Source: Leifsonia sp. ku-ls (GTDB taxonomy: Bacteria > Actinomycetota > Actinomycetes > Actinomycetales > Microbacteriaceae). From it: a DNA stretch of 64,000 nucleotides. Location of the stretch: contig QKXI01000006.1 of assembly GCA_003367665.1 (NCBI GenBank), positions 133,702 to 197,701 on the forward strand, written 5' to 3'. Below the pieces are notes generated by a model, which was not told where the DNA came from, searched no databases, and saw only the letters and a program-made list of their open reading frames with translations. Shown here in pieces: positions 54,037 to 62,181 of the stretch. The position numbers and the translations under genes were made by a program. Each line of letters opens with the position of its first letter. The first letter of the stretch is position 1.

Positions 54037-55519
54037 CCAGACCGCCCCCTCGCGGGCCGCCGCCTGGTGGTCCCAGTCCAAGTCGCGTTCTCAGGCGACC
54101 GCCGTCGCGGCGCTCGTGCTCACCGCGGTGCTCGTCGGCATCTCCGCCTACGTGTGGGTGTCGCCGACGGGGGCCCCGCTGCGCAAGGTCGTCGACCAGG
54201 CGGCGGAGGCCGTCACCCCGTTCGCCGCGCAGAACGCCGAGCTGAAGCGCAACCTCGACCGCGCGACGGAGACCATCGCGTCGCAGAAGGGCAAGCTGAC
54301 CGCGCTGCAGAAGGCGTCGCTCGCCGCGCAGGCGTCCGCCGCAAAGCAGCTCGCCGCCGCCCAGCAGAAGGCCGCCGCCGCGGAGAGCCAGCTGGCCAGC
54401 GTGCAGGCGCAGCTCTCGGCGGCGCAGTCGAAGTCCGGCTCGGGCTCGACGGCGTCGGGTTCGACGGCCTCCGGCGCCGGTTCCGGCTCCGGCGGGAAGG
54501 GCTCCTCCGGCGGGAACGCCGCCGCGCCGATCACCGCGCCCTCGCGCGCCGAGCTGCTCAACCCGGCCAAGCGCTACTACGGCATGTACACCGAGCAGGC
54601 TCCGTTCAACTGGGCCACGTTCGACGCCACCAGCGCGAAGGTCGGCGTCTCGCCCAATGTCGTCGGGTACTTCAGCGGCTGGGACGAGAACTTCCGCGCC
54701 AACGCCGTCACCCGCTCCTGGCAGCAGGGCCGTCTGCCCCTGATGACCTGGGAGTCGCGCCCGATCGACGCGGGCAACGACACGGTCGACGCCCCGGCGT
54801 ACTCGCTGCCGAACATCATCCGCGGCGACTTCGACGCCTACCTGCACCAGTACGCCAAGGACATCGTGGCGACAGGGCTCCCGCTCGCAATCCGGCTCGA
54901 CCACGAGATGAACGGCATCTGGTACCCGTGGTCGGAGACCGACGGCCAGGGCAAGTCGATCAACGGCAACAACGTGGGCGACTACGTGAAGATGTGGCGG
55001 CACGTCCACGACATCTTCCAGCAGGAGGGCGCCAACACCCTCGTGATGTGGGTGTGGGCCCCGAACATCGTCAACAACCTGCCCGCGTCGCACAAGGCGC
55101 CCGGCTACCTGGAGTCGCTCTACCCCGGCGACGAGTACGTCGACTGGGTCGGCCTCTCCGGCTACCTGCGGCCGCCGTACAAGCCGGACAACGACTTCAG
55201 CTTCGACTACACCTTCAAGGCCAGCCTGGACAAGCTCCGCTCGATCACGAGCAAGCCCATTTTGCTCGCCGAGGTCGGCGCCTCGGAGACCGAGGGCCAC
55301 AAAGCGGCCTGGATCACCTCCTTCTTCCAGGCGCTCGCCAAGCCGGAGAACAAGGACATCATCGGGTTCTCCTGGTTCAACCTCGCCGTGACCAGTTACG
55401 TGGAGGGCGTGCGCGCCACCAACGACTGGCGCATCGACTCCCGCGCCGACACGCTCTCGGCGTTCATCACCGGACTCACCCGGCCGGAGGACGACTTCGC
55501 CCTCATCCCGGCCCCCTGA
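54029..55519 (+). CDS. Membrane-anchored GH26-like beta-glycanase
   Basis: This 496-residue protein has one membrane anchor (24-45), an extracellular coiled coil (52-132) and a Gly/Ser linker (135-165). The barrel that follows has acid/base Glu293 in RLDHEMNGIWYPW and nucleophile Glu415 in LLAEVGASE, as in GH26 mannanases. It starts at TTG 54029, overlapping the glycosyltransferase stop by 8 bases, with GGAGG upstream, so the two proteins are made together. It probably trims or releases the polymer at the membrane; the linkage cut is unknown. Confidence 0.82.
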   Translation: MSDQTAPSRAAAWWSQSKSRSQATAVAALVLTAVLVGISAYVWVSPTGAPLRKVVDQAAEAVTPFAAQNAELKRNLDRATETIASQKGKLTALQKASLAAQASAAKQLAAAQQKAAAAESQLASVQAQLSAAQSKSGSGSTASGSTASGAGSGSGGKGSSGGNAAAPITAPSRAELLNPAKRYYGMYTEQAPFNWATFDATSAKVGVSPNVVGYFSGWDENFRANAVTRSWQQGRLPLMTWESRPIDAGNDTVDAPAYSLPNIIRGDFDAYLHQYAKDIVATGLPLAIRLDHEMNGIWYPWSETDGQGKSINGNNVGDYVKMWRHVHDIFQQEGANTLVMWVWAPNIVNNLPASHKAPGYLESLYPGDEYVDWVGLSGYLRPPYKPDNDFSFDYTFKASLDKLRSITSKPILLAEVGASETEGHKAAWITSFFQALAKPENKDIIGFSWFNLAVTSYVEGVRATNDWRIDSRADTLSAFITGLTRPEDDFALIPAP

Positions 55520-55546
55520 CCCCGACCACTGGAAAGGACGATCGCC

Positions 55547-56947
55547 ATGACCGCTCCCAAGAAGATCAAGGACCAGCCGGCCCCGCGCATCAGCGTCATC
55601 GGCACCGGCTACCTCGGCGCCACGCACGCGGCGGCGATGGCCGAGCTCGGCTTCGACGTCGTCGGCGTCGACACCGACCCGCACAAGGTGGAGGAGCTGA
55701 AGGATGGCCGTGCTCCATTCTTCGAGCCCGGGCTCCCGGAACTGATCCGCCGGAACGTCGCCGCAGGCCGGCTCACCTTCACCACCGACCTGGCCGAGGC
55801 GGTCGCCGTGTCCGACGTCCACTTCATCTGCGTCGGCACGCCGCAGCAGTCGGGGTCGTTCGCGGCGAACCTGTCGTACGTGGAGGCCGCCGCCCGCGGG
55901 ATCGCGGAGAACCTCACCCACGACGGGCTCATCGTCGGCAAGTCGACCGTCCCGGTCGGCACGGGCGCGCGACTGCGGGCGATCGTCGCCGACGCGGCCC
56001 CAGCCGGGATCGACGTCGAGCTGGTCTGGAATCCCGAGTTCCTCCGCGAGGGGAAGGCCGTGGAGGACACCCTCTCGCCTGACCGCCTGGTCTTCGGCGG
56101 CACGTCCGCGCGGTCGGAGGCCACCCTCCGCCGCATCTACGAGAAGCCGATCGCCGAGGGCTCCCCGGTGCTGGTCGCCGACCTGCCGACGGCGGAGCTG
56201 GTGAAGGTGAGCGCGAACGCGTTCCTCGCCACCAAGATCTCCTTCATCAACGCGATCGCCGAGGTCTGCGACGCCGCCGGCGCGGACGTCTCGCTGCTGG
56301 CCGACGCGCTCGGCCACGACAAGCGGATCGGGCGCCAGTTCCTCAACGCCGGCCTCGGCTTCGGCGGCGGCTGCCTGCCGAAGGACATCCGCGCGCTGAT
56401 GCACCGCTCCAACGAGCTGGGCGCGCACGCGGCGGTCGGCCTCCTCCAGCAGGTGGACGAGATCAACATGGGCCGGCGCCAGCGTGTGATCGACCTCGCG
56501 CTGAAGGCGCTGGGCGGCTCGGTGCTCAACCGCCGCATCGGCGTGCTCGGCGCGGCCTTCAAGCCGCACACCGACGACGTGCGCGACTCGCCCGCGCTGA
56601 ACGTGGCCGCCGCCCTGCACCTGCGCGGCGCCCAGGTGGTCGTGTACGACCCGCAGGCTCGCAGCACCGCCCAGCGGCTGTTCCCCACCCTCGGCTACGC
56701 CGACTCGATGGAGGAGGCCCTGACCGGAGCCGACCTGACGGTCGTGCTCACCGAGTGGGACGAGTTCACGACCGCCGACCCTGCCGCCCTCCGCGCGATC
56801 GTCCGCGGGCGCAACGTCATCGACGGCCGCAACTGCCTCGACGCCTCCGCCTGGAGCAATGCCGGCTGGAGCGTCTACGCCATGGGGACCGTCCCCGCGG
56901 TCGCGCCCCTCGCCGACGACCTCGCCGCCCTCGCCCCCGTCCGCTGA
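55547..56947 (+). CDS. UDP-glucose 6-dehydrogenase
   Basis: This 466-residue enzyme oxidises UDP-glucose twice with NAD+ to UDP-glucuronate. The Rossmann motif is GTGYLGATHAA (19-29), the catalytic cysteine is Cys276 in GFGGGCLPKDI and the second domain begins GVLGAAFKPHTDDVRDSP. The length and motifs are normal for the Ugd/HasB family. AAAGGA precedes the ATG; it is third in the polysaccharide operon, 27 bases after the GH26 gene. It probably feeds the glycosyltransferase. Confidence 0.94.
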   Translation: MTAPKKIKDQPAPRISVIGTGYLGATHAAAMAELGFDVVGVDTDPHKVEELKDGRAPFFEPGLPELIRRNVAAGRLTFTTDLAEAVAVSDVHFICVGTPQQSGSFAANLSYVEAAARGIAENLTHDGLIVGKSTVPVGTGARLRAIVADAAPAGIDVELVWNPEFLREGKAVEDTLSPDRLVFGGTSARSEATLRRIYEKPIAEGSPVLVADLPTAELVKVSANAFLATKISFINAIAEVCDAAGADVSLLADALGHDKRIGRQFLNAGLGFGGGCLPKDIRALMHRSNELGAHAAVGLLQQVDEINMGRRQRVIDLALKALGGSVLNRRIGVLGAAFKPHTDDVRDSPALNVAAALHLRGAQVVVYDPQARSTAQRLFPTLGYADSMEEALTGADLTVVLTEWDEFTTADPAALRAIVRGRNVIDGRNCLDASAWSNAGWSVYAMGTVPAVAPLADDLAALAPVR

Positions 56948-56969
56948 ACGCCCGACCAAGGAGACCATC

Positions 56970-57992
56970 ATGACCAGTTACGTGACGAAAGCGGTGATCC
57001 CGGCGGCGGGCCTCGGGACCCGGTTCCTACCGGCGACCAAGGCCATGCCGAAGGAGATGCTCCCGGTGGTGGACAAGCCGGCCATCCAGTACGTGGTCGA
57101 GGAGGCCGTGACCTCCGGCCTGCACGACGTGCTGCTGGTGACCGGCCGCAACAAGAACGCGCTCGAGAACCACTTCGACCGCAACGCCGAGCTGGAGGAC
57201 GCCCTGGAGAAGAAGGGTGACCGCGACAAGCTCCTCAAGGTCAGCTACTCCACCTCCCTCGCCGACATGCACTACGTGCGGCAGGGCGACCCGAAGGGAC
57301 TCGGCCACGCCGTGCTCCGGGCGAAGATGCACATCGGCCACGAGCCGTTCGCCGTGCTGCTCGGCGACGACATCATCGACGCCCGCGACCCGCTGCTGAC
57401 CAGGATGCTCGAGGTGCAGCACGCGCTCAACACGACCGTCGTGGCCCTGATGGAGGTGCCGCCGGAGTCCATCCACCTGTACGGCGCCGCCGCGGTGGTG
57501 GAGACCGACGACGACGACGTTGTGCGCATCACGGGACTGGTCGAGAAGCCGAGCCGGGAGAGCGCGCCGTCGAACTACGCCGTCATCGGCCGCTACGTGC
57601 TGCGCCCGGAGATCTTCGACATCCTGGAGAAGACGGAGCCGGGCAAGGGCGGCGAGATCCAGCTGACGGACGCGCTGCAGGGCCTCGCCACGGCCCCCGC
57701 CTGGACCGGCGGCGTGCACGGCGTCATCTTCCGCGGCCGACGCTACGACACCGGCGACCGGCTCGACTACCTGAAGGCGATCGTGCAGATGGCCGTGGCC
57801 CGGGAGGACCTCGGCCCCGACCTGCTGCCCTGGCTGAAGGAGTTCGCCACCACCGCGGGTCCCGCGGAGACGGCGCCCATCCCGACGCTCCCGGCCCTCG
57901 CGCCCGCCGCGCTCGCCCCGGTCGCGGCCAAGCCCAAGGCCGCTGCCAAGCGTGCCCCCGCCCGCGAACTGGTCCCCGTCGCCGGCGCCTGA
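56970..57992 (+). CDS. galU: UTP-glucose-1-phosphate uridylyltransferase
   Basis: This 340-residue enzyme makes UDP-glucose from UTP and glucose 1-phosphate. The nucleotide loop is AAGLGTRFLPATKAMPKEML (12-31), with the sugar-binding VEKP segment near 190 and the lysine in GKGGEIQLTDAL. A 40-residue Ala/Pro/Lys tail follows the usual end. The start at 56970 (MTSYVTKAVIPAAG) has AAGGAGA upstream. It is the last gene of the polysaccharide operon and supplies the substrate of the dehydrogenase before it. Confidence 0.95.
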   Translation: MTSYVTKAVIPAAGLGTRFLPATKAMPKEMLPVVDKPAIQYVVEEAVTSGLHDVLLVTGRNKNALENHFDRNAELEDALEKKGDRDKLLKVSYSTSLADMHYVRQGDPKGLGHAVLRAKMHIGHEPFAVLLGDDIIDARDPLLTRMLEVQHALNTTVVALMEVPPESIHLYGAAAVVETDDDDVVRITGLVEKPSRESAPSNYAVIGRYVLRPEIFDILEKTEPGKGGEIQLTDALQGLATAPAWTGGVHGVIFRGRRYDTGDRLDYLKAIVQMAVAREDLGPDLLPWLKEFATTAGPAETAPIPTLPALAPAALAPVAAKPKAAAKRAPARELVPVAGA

Positions 57993-58008
57993 CCGCGTCC
58001 CTCGTCGG

Positions 58009-58329
58009 TCAGTCGAGCCCCAGGCGCTTGAGGGTGTGCTTCTCGCTGTGGCCCGGGTCGGTCTCGATCTCGTCGATCGAGATCGGGATGCTCGGGCCCA
58101 CGGCGAGCCACACGAAGCCGTCGCGATGCACGAGCGGGACCAGGTCGGTGGTGCCGTCGCGCAGCAGCGTGCGCACCCGCTTGAGCAGGGCGTACCCTTC
58201 CGACGGCTTCGTCACGTAGGTCTTGCGGCGGTAGTGGATGACGTGCGCGACCGTCTTCGCGCTGAGGCCGGCCAGCTCGGCCTCGGGAAGGACGTCCGCG
58301 TCAGACGTCCGGGTGTCGGTGTCGCTCAT
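58009..58329 (-). CDS. Hypothetical protein, 106 aa
   Basis: This soluble basic and acidic protein has AGLSAKTVAHVIHYRRKTYV and KPSEGYALLKRVRTLLRDG in the middle. The start at 58329 (MSDTDT) follows a TACCGT box by 7 bases. It converges with galU and is divergent from the GNAT gene. I do not recognise the family; no signal peptide or membrane segment is present. Confidence 0.6.
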   Translation of the reverse strand: MSDTDTRTSDADVLPEAELAGLSAKTVAHVIHYRRKTYVTKPSEGYALLKRVRTLLRDGTTDLVPLVHRDGFVWLAVGPSIPISIDEIETDPGHSEKHTLKRLGLD

Positions 58330-58336
58330 GGCACGC

Positions 58337-58342
58337 ACGGTA
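58337..58342 (-). promoter_or_regulatory. -10 box of leaderless 106-aa gene
   Basis: TACCGT on the minus strand ends 7 bases before the ATG at 58329. Confidence 0.45.
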
Positions 58343-58354
58343 CGCCGCCTGCGC

Positions 58355-58360
58355 TAGCGT
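58355..58360 (+). promoter_or_regulatory. -10 box of leaderless GNAT gene
   Basis: TAGCGT ends 6 bases before the GTG at 58367. Confidence 0.5.
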
Positions 58361-58366
58361 CGACAG

Positions 58367-59113
58367 GTGCCCCGGCCCGACCCTGAGACCCTCGACCGAC
58401 TGGCCGACCGCGGCTGGCCGGCGCTGGAGCGCGAGCCCCTCGACGGGTGGACGCTTCGCGCGGCGGCGGGCGTCACCAATCGCGCGAACTCGGTGCTCAC
58501 CGCGGGGCCGGTCGCCGACCTGGCTGCAGCGGTGGACGCGGCGGAGCGCTGGTACGCGGCCCGCGCCCTGCCGCCGGTCTTCCAAGTGAGCCCGGCGTCG
58601 CCGCCGGACCTGCGCGCTCTCCTCGCCGAGCGCGGCTACCGAGAACACTCGCCGACGGACGTCCTCGTCGCCGAGCGGCAGGAGGTGTCGTCGGTGGATG
58701 CGCACGGCATCCGGATCGACGATGCGCCCGGCGAGGCCTGGCTCGACACCTGGTGGTCCGTCGACGGCCGGGGCGGCGAGGCCGAGCGCGCGGTGGCCGC
58801 GCGCATCCTCACCGGTGGACCGGCCCTGTACGCGTCCGCCGGCGACCCGACGGCGCCGGACGCCGTGGCGCGCCTCGCGCTCGCGGGCGAGTGGGGCGGG
58901 CTGTACGCGGTCGCGACGCGGCCCGAGGCGCGGCGGCGCGGGCTCGCCCGCGCACTGGCCGAGGCGCTCGCCTCAGCGGCGGCCGAGCACGGTGTCCGTC
59001 GCCTCTGGCTGCAGGTGCTGGCCGACAACGCGGCCGCGCAGGCGCTCTACGCGTCGCTCGGGTTTCGTCCCGCGTCCACCTACGCCTACTGGTCGGCGCC
59101 CGGCATGCGCTGA
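58367..59113 (+). CDS. GNAT-family N-acetyltransferase
   Basis: This 248-residue protein has an N-terminal degenerate half and a C-terminal GNAT domain. The acetyl-CoA loop is ATRPEARRRGLARALAEALASA (quoted in part; RRRGLA near 186-191). The motif B end is LQVLADNAAAQALYASLGFRP. It transfers an acetyl group to an amine of unknown identity (small molecule or protein). GTG start with a TAGCGT box 6 bases upstream. It converges with the GH2 gene. Confidence 0.82.
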   Translation: MPRPDPETLDRLADRGWPALEREPLDGWTLRAAAGVTNRANSVLTAGPVADLAAAVDAAERWYAARALPPVFQVSPASPPDLRALLAERGYREHSPTDVLVAERQEVSSVDAHGIRIDDAPGEAWLDTWWSVDGRGGEAERAVAARILTGGPALYASAGDPTAPDAVARLALAGEWGGLYAVATRPEARRRGLARALAEALASAAAEHGVRRLWLQVLADNAAAQALYASLGFRPASTYAYWSAPGMR

Positions 59114-59118
59114 TGCGC

Positions 59119-60906
59119 TCATGCCCCGAAGATCGCCCGCAGCTCCTCGATCGGCGCCTTCGGCCTGCGGTCCTCGAACACCAGGCCGTTGGTCTCCTGG
59201 CCGGTGTCGGCGAGCTGCGTGTAGCAGTAGCCGGCGAGCGGGGCGGCGCCGCGCACCGCGCCGACGAGCGCGCGCAGCCGGTCGACCAGGTCGGCCGGGC
59301 TGGTCGCCGTGGAGTAGCCCCAGGCGTCCGCCGGGCCGTTCTCGGTGTACGAGACGCCGCCGAACTCGGTGAGCATGAGCGGAGCGTCCGTGCGCTGGGC
59401 CGGGTCGACGACGAGGCGCCGGCCGGGGAAGGTGAACTCGGCGTCGAGGATGCCCTCGCGCGTGGCGTAGCGTTCCGCGATCCGGGCGGGGTCGTGGTCG
59501 TAGTCGTGGATCGAGAGGATGTCGGAGTTCGCGTGCTCCCAGCCGTCGTTGGAGATGACCGGGCGCGATGGGTCCACCGTCTTGGTCAGCTGTACCAGCG
59601 CCTTCGCGTACGACACCATCCGCGGGTCGTGCGCCAGGTGCTGCACGCCCCAGCTCTCGTTGAGCGGCACCCAGGTGACGATCGAGGGATGCGACCGGTC
59701 CCGGTCGAGCACGGCCGACCACTCCGCGACGCTGCGCCGCACGGCCTCCGGGGTGAAGGCGTACGCGGCCGGCGCCTCGCCCCAGACCAGCAGGCCGAGC
59801 TTGTCGGCCCAGAACAGGAAGCGCGGGTCCTCGTACTTCTGGTGCAGGCGGGTCGCGTTGAACCCGAGGTCGAGGATGAGCTGCGCCTCGTCCCGCAGGG
59901 CGTCGGCGCTCGGCGCGGCGGAGTGCGACTCCGGCCAGTAGCCCTGGTTGAGCACCGAGCGCAGGTAGAGCGGCCGGTCGTTGAGTAGGAAGCGGCCGCC
60001 CTCGACGGCGGTCGAGCGCAGGCCGAGGTAGGACGCGACGACGTCGGCGGGTGCGTCGGGCGCCTGCAGGCGCACGGTCGCGTCGAGCAGGGTGGGGCGA
60101 GCGGGGGACCAGAGGAGCTCCTCGTACGCCTGCCCGTTGCTCTGCCGGTGGATGCGGAACGGCACCTCCACCTCGCGTCCGGCCACCGTCGTCTCCACGC
60201 TCGCGAGCGGCTCGGCGCCGAGCACGACGTCGATGCGGACGACGGTCCCGGCCGGTGCCGGACGGCTCAGCCGCAGCTGCGCCGTGACCTCGCCCGTCGG
60301 CACGTCGGTGAGCCAGTGCAGCTGCTCCACCCTCACGGCCGGCGCCGCCTCCAGCCACACCGGCTGCCAGATGCCCGTCGTCCGGTGGTACCAGATCGAG
60401 TGCGGGTGGTGCCGCCAGTCCTGCTTGCCGCGGGGCTGGGCCACGTCGGCCGGATCGTCCTCGGCCCGGACGGTCAGCGAGAAGTCCCCGTCGCCGGCGA
60501 GGTCGGTGATGTCGAGCGTGAACGGCGTCGAGCCGCCCTCGTGCGTGCCGGCCGAGCGGCCGTCCACCCACACCTCGCAGGCGTGGTCGACGGCGCCCAG
60601 GTTGAGCAGCAGCCGCTCGCCCGCCGGGACCTCGTCGCGCAGCACCGTGCGCTGGTACCAGACGACGGGATGGAACCCGGTGTCGCCGACGCCGGAGGCC
60701 GCCGACTCGAACGGGAACGGCACCTGGATGACGCCGCTCAGCGCGCCGGACGACTCCCAGTGCTCGCGGCGCCCGCGGTCGTCGTCGTCGAACGCGAACG
60801 TCCACGGCCCGGAGAGGTCGAGCCAGTCGGCACGGACGAGCTGGGGGCGCGGGTAGCGCCCGTCCTGCGCGGTGGCCGCGGCGACGCGGCGTTCCTCGGT
60901 GAGCAT
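59119..60906 (-). CDS. Glycoside hydrolase family 2 protein
   Basis: This 595-residue enzyme has an N-terminal sugar-binding jelly roll (WYQRTVL, LNLGAVDHACEVWVDG), an immunoglobulin-like domain (about 190-300) and a TIM barrel. The acid/base is Glu417 in VPLNESWG and the nucleophile Glu514 in LTEFGG. There is no signal peptide, so it acts in the cytosol on an imported beta-glycoside; beta-galactosidase, mannosidase or glucuronidase activity cannot be told apart here. The start at 60906 follows GGGGGG. It lies beside a LacI gene and a sugar importer and shares their operator sequence. Confidence 0.88.
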   Translation of the reverse strand: MLTEERRVAAATAQDGRYPRPQLVRADWLDLSGPWTFAFDDDDRGRREHWESSGALSGVIQVPFPFESAASGVGDTGFHPVVWYQRTVLRDEVPAGERLLLNLGAVDHACEVWVDGRSAGTHEGGSTPFTLDITDLAGDGDFSLTVRAEDDPADVAQPRGKQDWRHHPHSIWYHRTTGIWQPVWLEAAPAVRVEQLHWLTDVPTGEVTAQLRLSRPAPAGTVVRIDVVLGAEPLASVETTVAGREVEVPFRIHRQSNGQAYEELLWSPARPTLLDATVRLQAPDAPADVVASYLGLRSTAVEGGRFLLNDRPLYLRSVLNQGYWPESHSAAPSADALRDEAQLILDLGFNATRLHQKYEDPRFLFWADKLGLLVWGEAPAAYAFTPEAVRRSVAEWSAVLDRDRSHPSIVTWVPLNESWGVQHLAHDPRMVSYAKALVQLTKTVDPSRPVISNDGWEHANSDILSIHDYDHDPARIAERYATREGILDAEFTFPGRRLVVDPAQRTDAPLMLTEFGGVSYTENGPADAWGYSTATSPADLVDRLRALVGAVRGAAPLAGYCYTQLADTGQETNGLVFEDRRPKAPIEELRAIFGA

Positions 60907-60929
60907 CCCCCCAGCATGCACGATTCGTC

Positions 60930-60941
60930 CAGCGCTGTAAA
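60930..60941. promoter_or_regulatory. Candidate LacI operator upstream of the GH2 gene
   Basis: CAGCGCTGTAAA is identical to the 12-mer overlapping the importer promoter at 62071-62082. It is most of a TTTACAGCGCTGTAAA-type palindrome. It lies 24 bases upstream of the GH2 start. Confidence 0.65.
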
Positions 60942-60965
60942 GCTGGCAAAGGCGCCGAAGGAGGG

Positions 60966-61976
60966 TCAGGCGTTGGCCGGGGCGCTCTCCCGGGTGACGA
61001 GCGAGTAGGGGGCGAGTTCGTGGCGCCCCATGCCGTCGAAGCCGGAGACCCGCTCCAGGAGCATCTCCACCGCGCGGCCGGCCAGCGCGCGCATGTCCGG
61101 CGCGACCGTGGTCAGCGACGGGTAGGTGACCGCGGTCATCGGCGTGTTGTCCCAGCCGGTGATGGCGACGTCCTCCGGCACCCGGATGCCGCGCTCCTGC
61201 AGGGCGCGCAGCGCGCCGATCGCGGCCAGGTCGTCGCGGCAGACCAGCCCGTCGAACCGCAGCCCTGCGTCGAGCGCGGCGCCGACGGCGCGCACGGCGT
61301 TGCCGGCGGACACGGCGACGCTGGAGATCAGCAGCTCGGGCTCGGGGGTGAGCCCGGCGTCCTCCAGTGCTTGCTGGTAGCCGGCCATGCGCAGCTTGGA
61401 GGTGCGCGTCGGCCGCGACGCCTCGTGGCCCACGAACGCGATCCTCCTGCGGCCGAGCGAGAGCAGGTGCTCCGTGGCCGTGCGGGCCGCCTCCACGTTG
61501 TCGATCATGATCCTGTCGACGGTCAGCGGGGCGGCGTTCTCGCCGAGGACGACGAGTGGGATGTCGATGCGCGACTGCGCGAGCTCTGCCGAGTTCATCA
61601 CGCTCGGCTGGAAGATCATGCCGTCGACCAGCCCGGACTCGCCCGCCGAGACGACGGCCCGCTCGCCCTCGATCGTGCCCTCGGTCTGCTCCAGCAGCAC
61701 GCGGTAGCCGCGGCGCTCCGCCTCGTCGGCGACGACGCGCGCGAGTTCCGCGAAGTACGGCAGCGTCACATCCGCGAAGGCGAGCGCGAGCAGTCCCGTG
61801 CGGCCGGTGGCCAGGCGGCGCCCCATGATGTTGGGCCGGTAGCCGAGCTCGTCGATCGCGCGCTGGACGCGCTCGCGCATCTGCGGGCTGACGTGCGCGT
61901 AGTTGCGCACGACGTTGGACACCGTCTTCATCGAGACGCCCGCGTGTTCCGCCACGTCCTGAAGCCTGACCGCCAT
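60966..61976 (-). CDS. LacI-family transcriptional regulator
   Basis: This 336-residue repressor has helix-turn-helix LQDVAEHAGVSMKTVSNVV and a classical sugar-binding core (PYFAELARVVADEAERRGY near 68; CRDDLAAIGALRAL near 248). It is not a close relative of the two other LacI proteins in the window. The start at 61976 (MAVRLQDV) has GGGAGTGG upstream. It is divergent from an ABC importer and upstream of the GH2 gene; the shared CAGCGCTGTAAA sites suggest it controls both. Confidence 0.92.
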   Translation of the reverse strand: MAVRLQDVAEHAGVSMKTVSNVVRNYAHVSPQMRERVQRAIDELGYRPNIMGRRLATGRTGLLALAFADVTLPYFAELARVVADEAERRGYRVLLEQTEGTIEGERAVVSAGESGLVDGMIFQPSVMNSAELAQSRIDIPLVVLGENAAPLTVDRIMIDNVEAARTATEHLLSLGRRRIAFVGHEASRPTRTSKLRMAGYQQALEDAGLTPEPELLISSVAVSAGNAVRAVGAALDAGLRFDGLVCRDDLAAIGALRALQERGIRVPEDVAITGWDNTPMTAVTYPSLTTVAPDMRALAGRAVEMLLERVSGFDGMGRHELAPYSLVTRESAPANA

Positions 61977-62055
61977 CGCCACTCCCTTCCGCGTCATCGT
62001 CGAGGTGTTCGCGGGGTCACTCTACAGCGGGCGTCCTAATGCAGGCATACTCGGG

Positions 62056-62084
62056 TTGACACGCCCTGTTCAGCGCTGTAAATT
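62056..62084 (+). promoter_or_regulatory. Importer promoter overlapped by LacI operator
   Basis: TTGACA (62056-62061), a 17-base spacer and TAAATT (62079-62084) form a strong sigma-A promoter. The operator CAGCGCTGTAAA (62071-62082) covers the spacer end and the -10 box, so a bound LacI protein would block it. Confidence 0.85.
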
Positions 62085-62181
62085 CGCCGCACATGCCGAG
62101 TGTACCGGCTCCAGCACCACCGTCCACGCGTCGACCCGGCCATCGGGGCCGCGCGAACGGCTCACTCAAGGGAGAGATCAC

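Noticed and set aside
53870-56971. 1033-residue minus-strand open frame
   Set aside because: It is antisense to the GH26, dehydrogenase and glycosyltransferase genes, which all have catalytic motifs.
52450-57992. Calling the operon a true hyaluronan locus
   Set aside because: No GlcNAc-supply gene (hasD/glmU) is linked and a GH26-like hydrolase is present, so the polymer identity is open.
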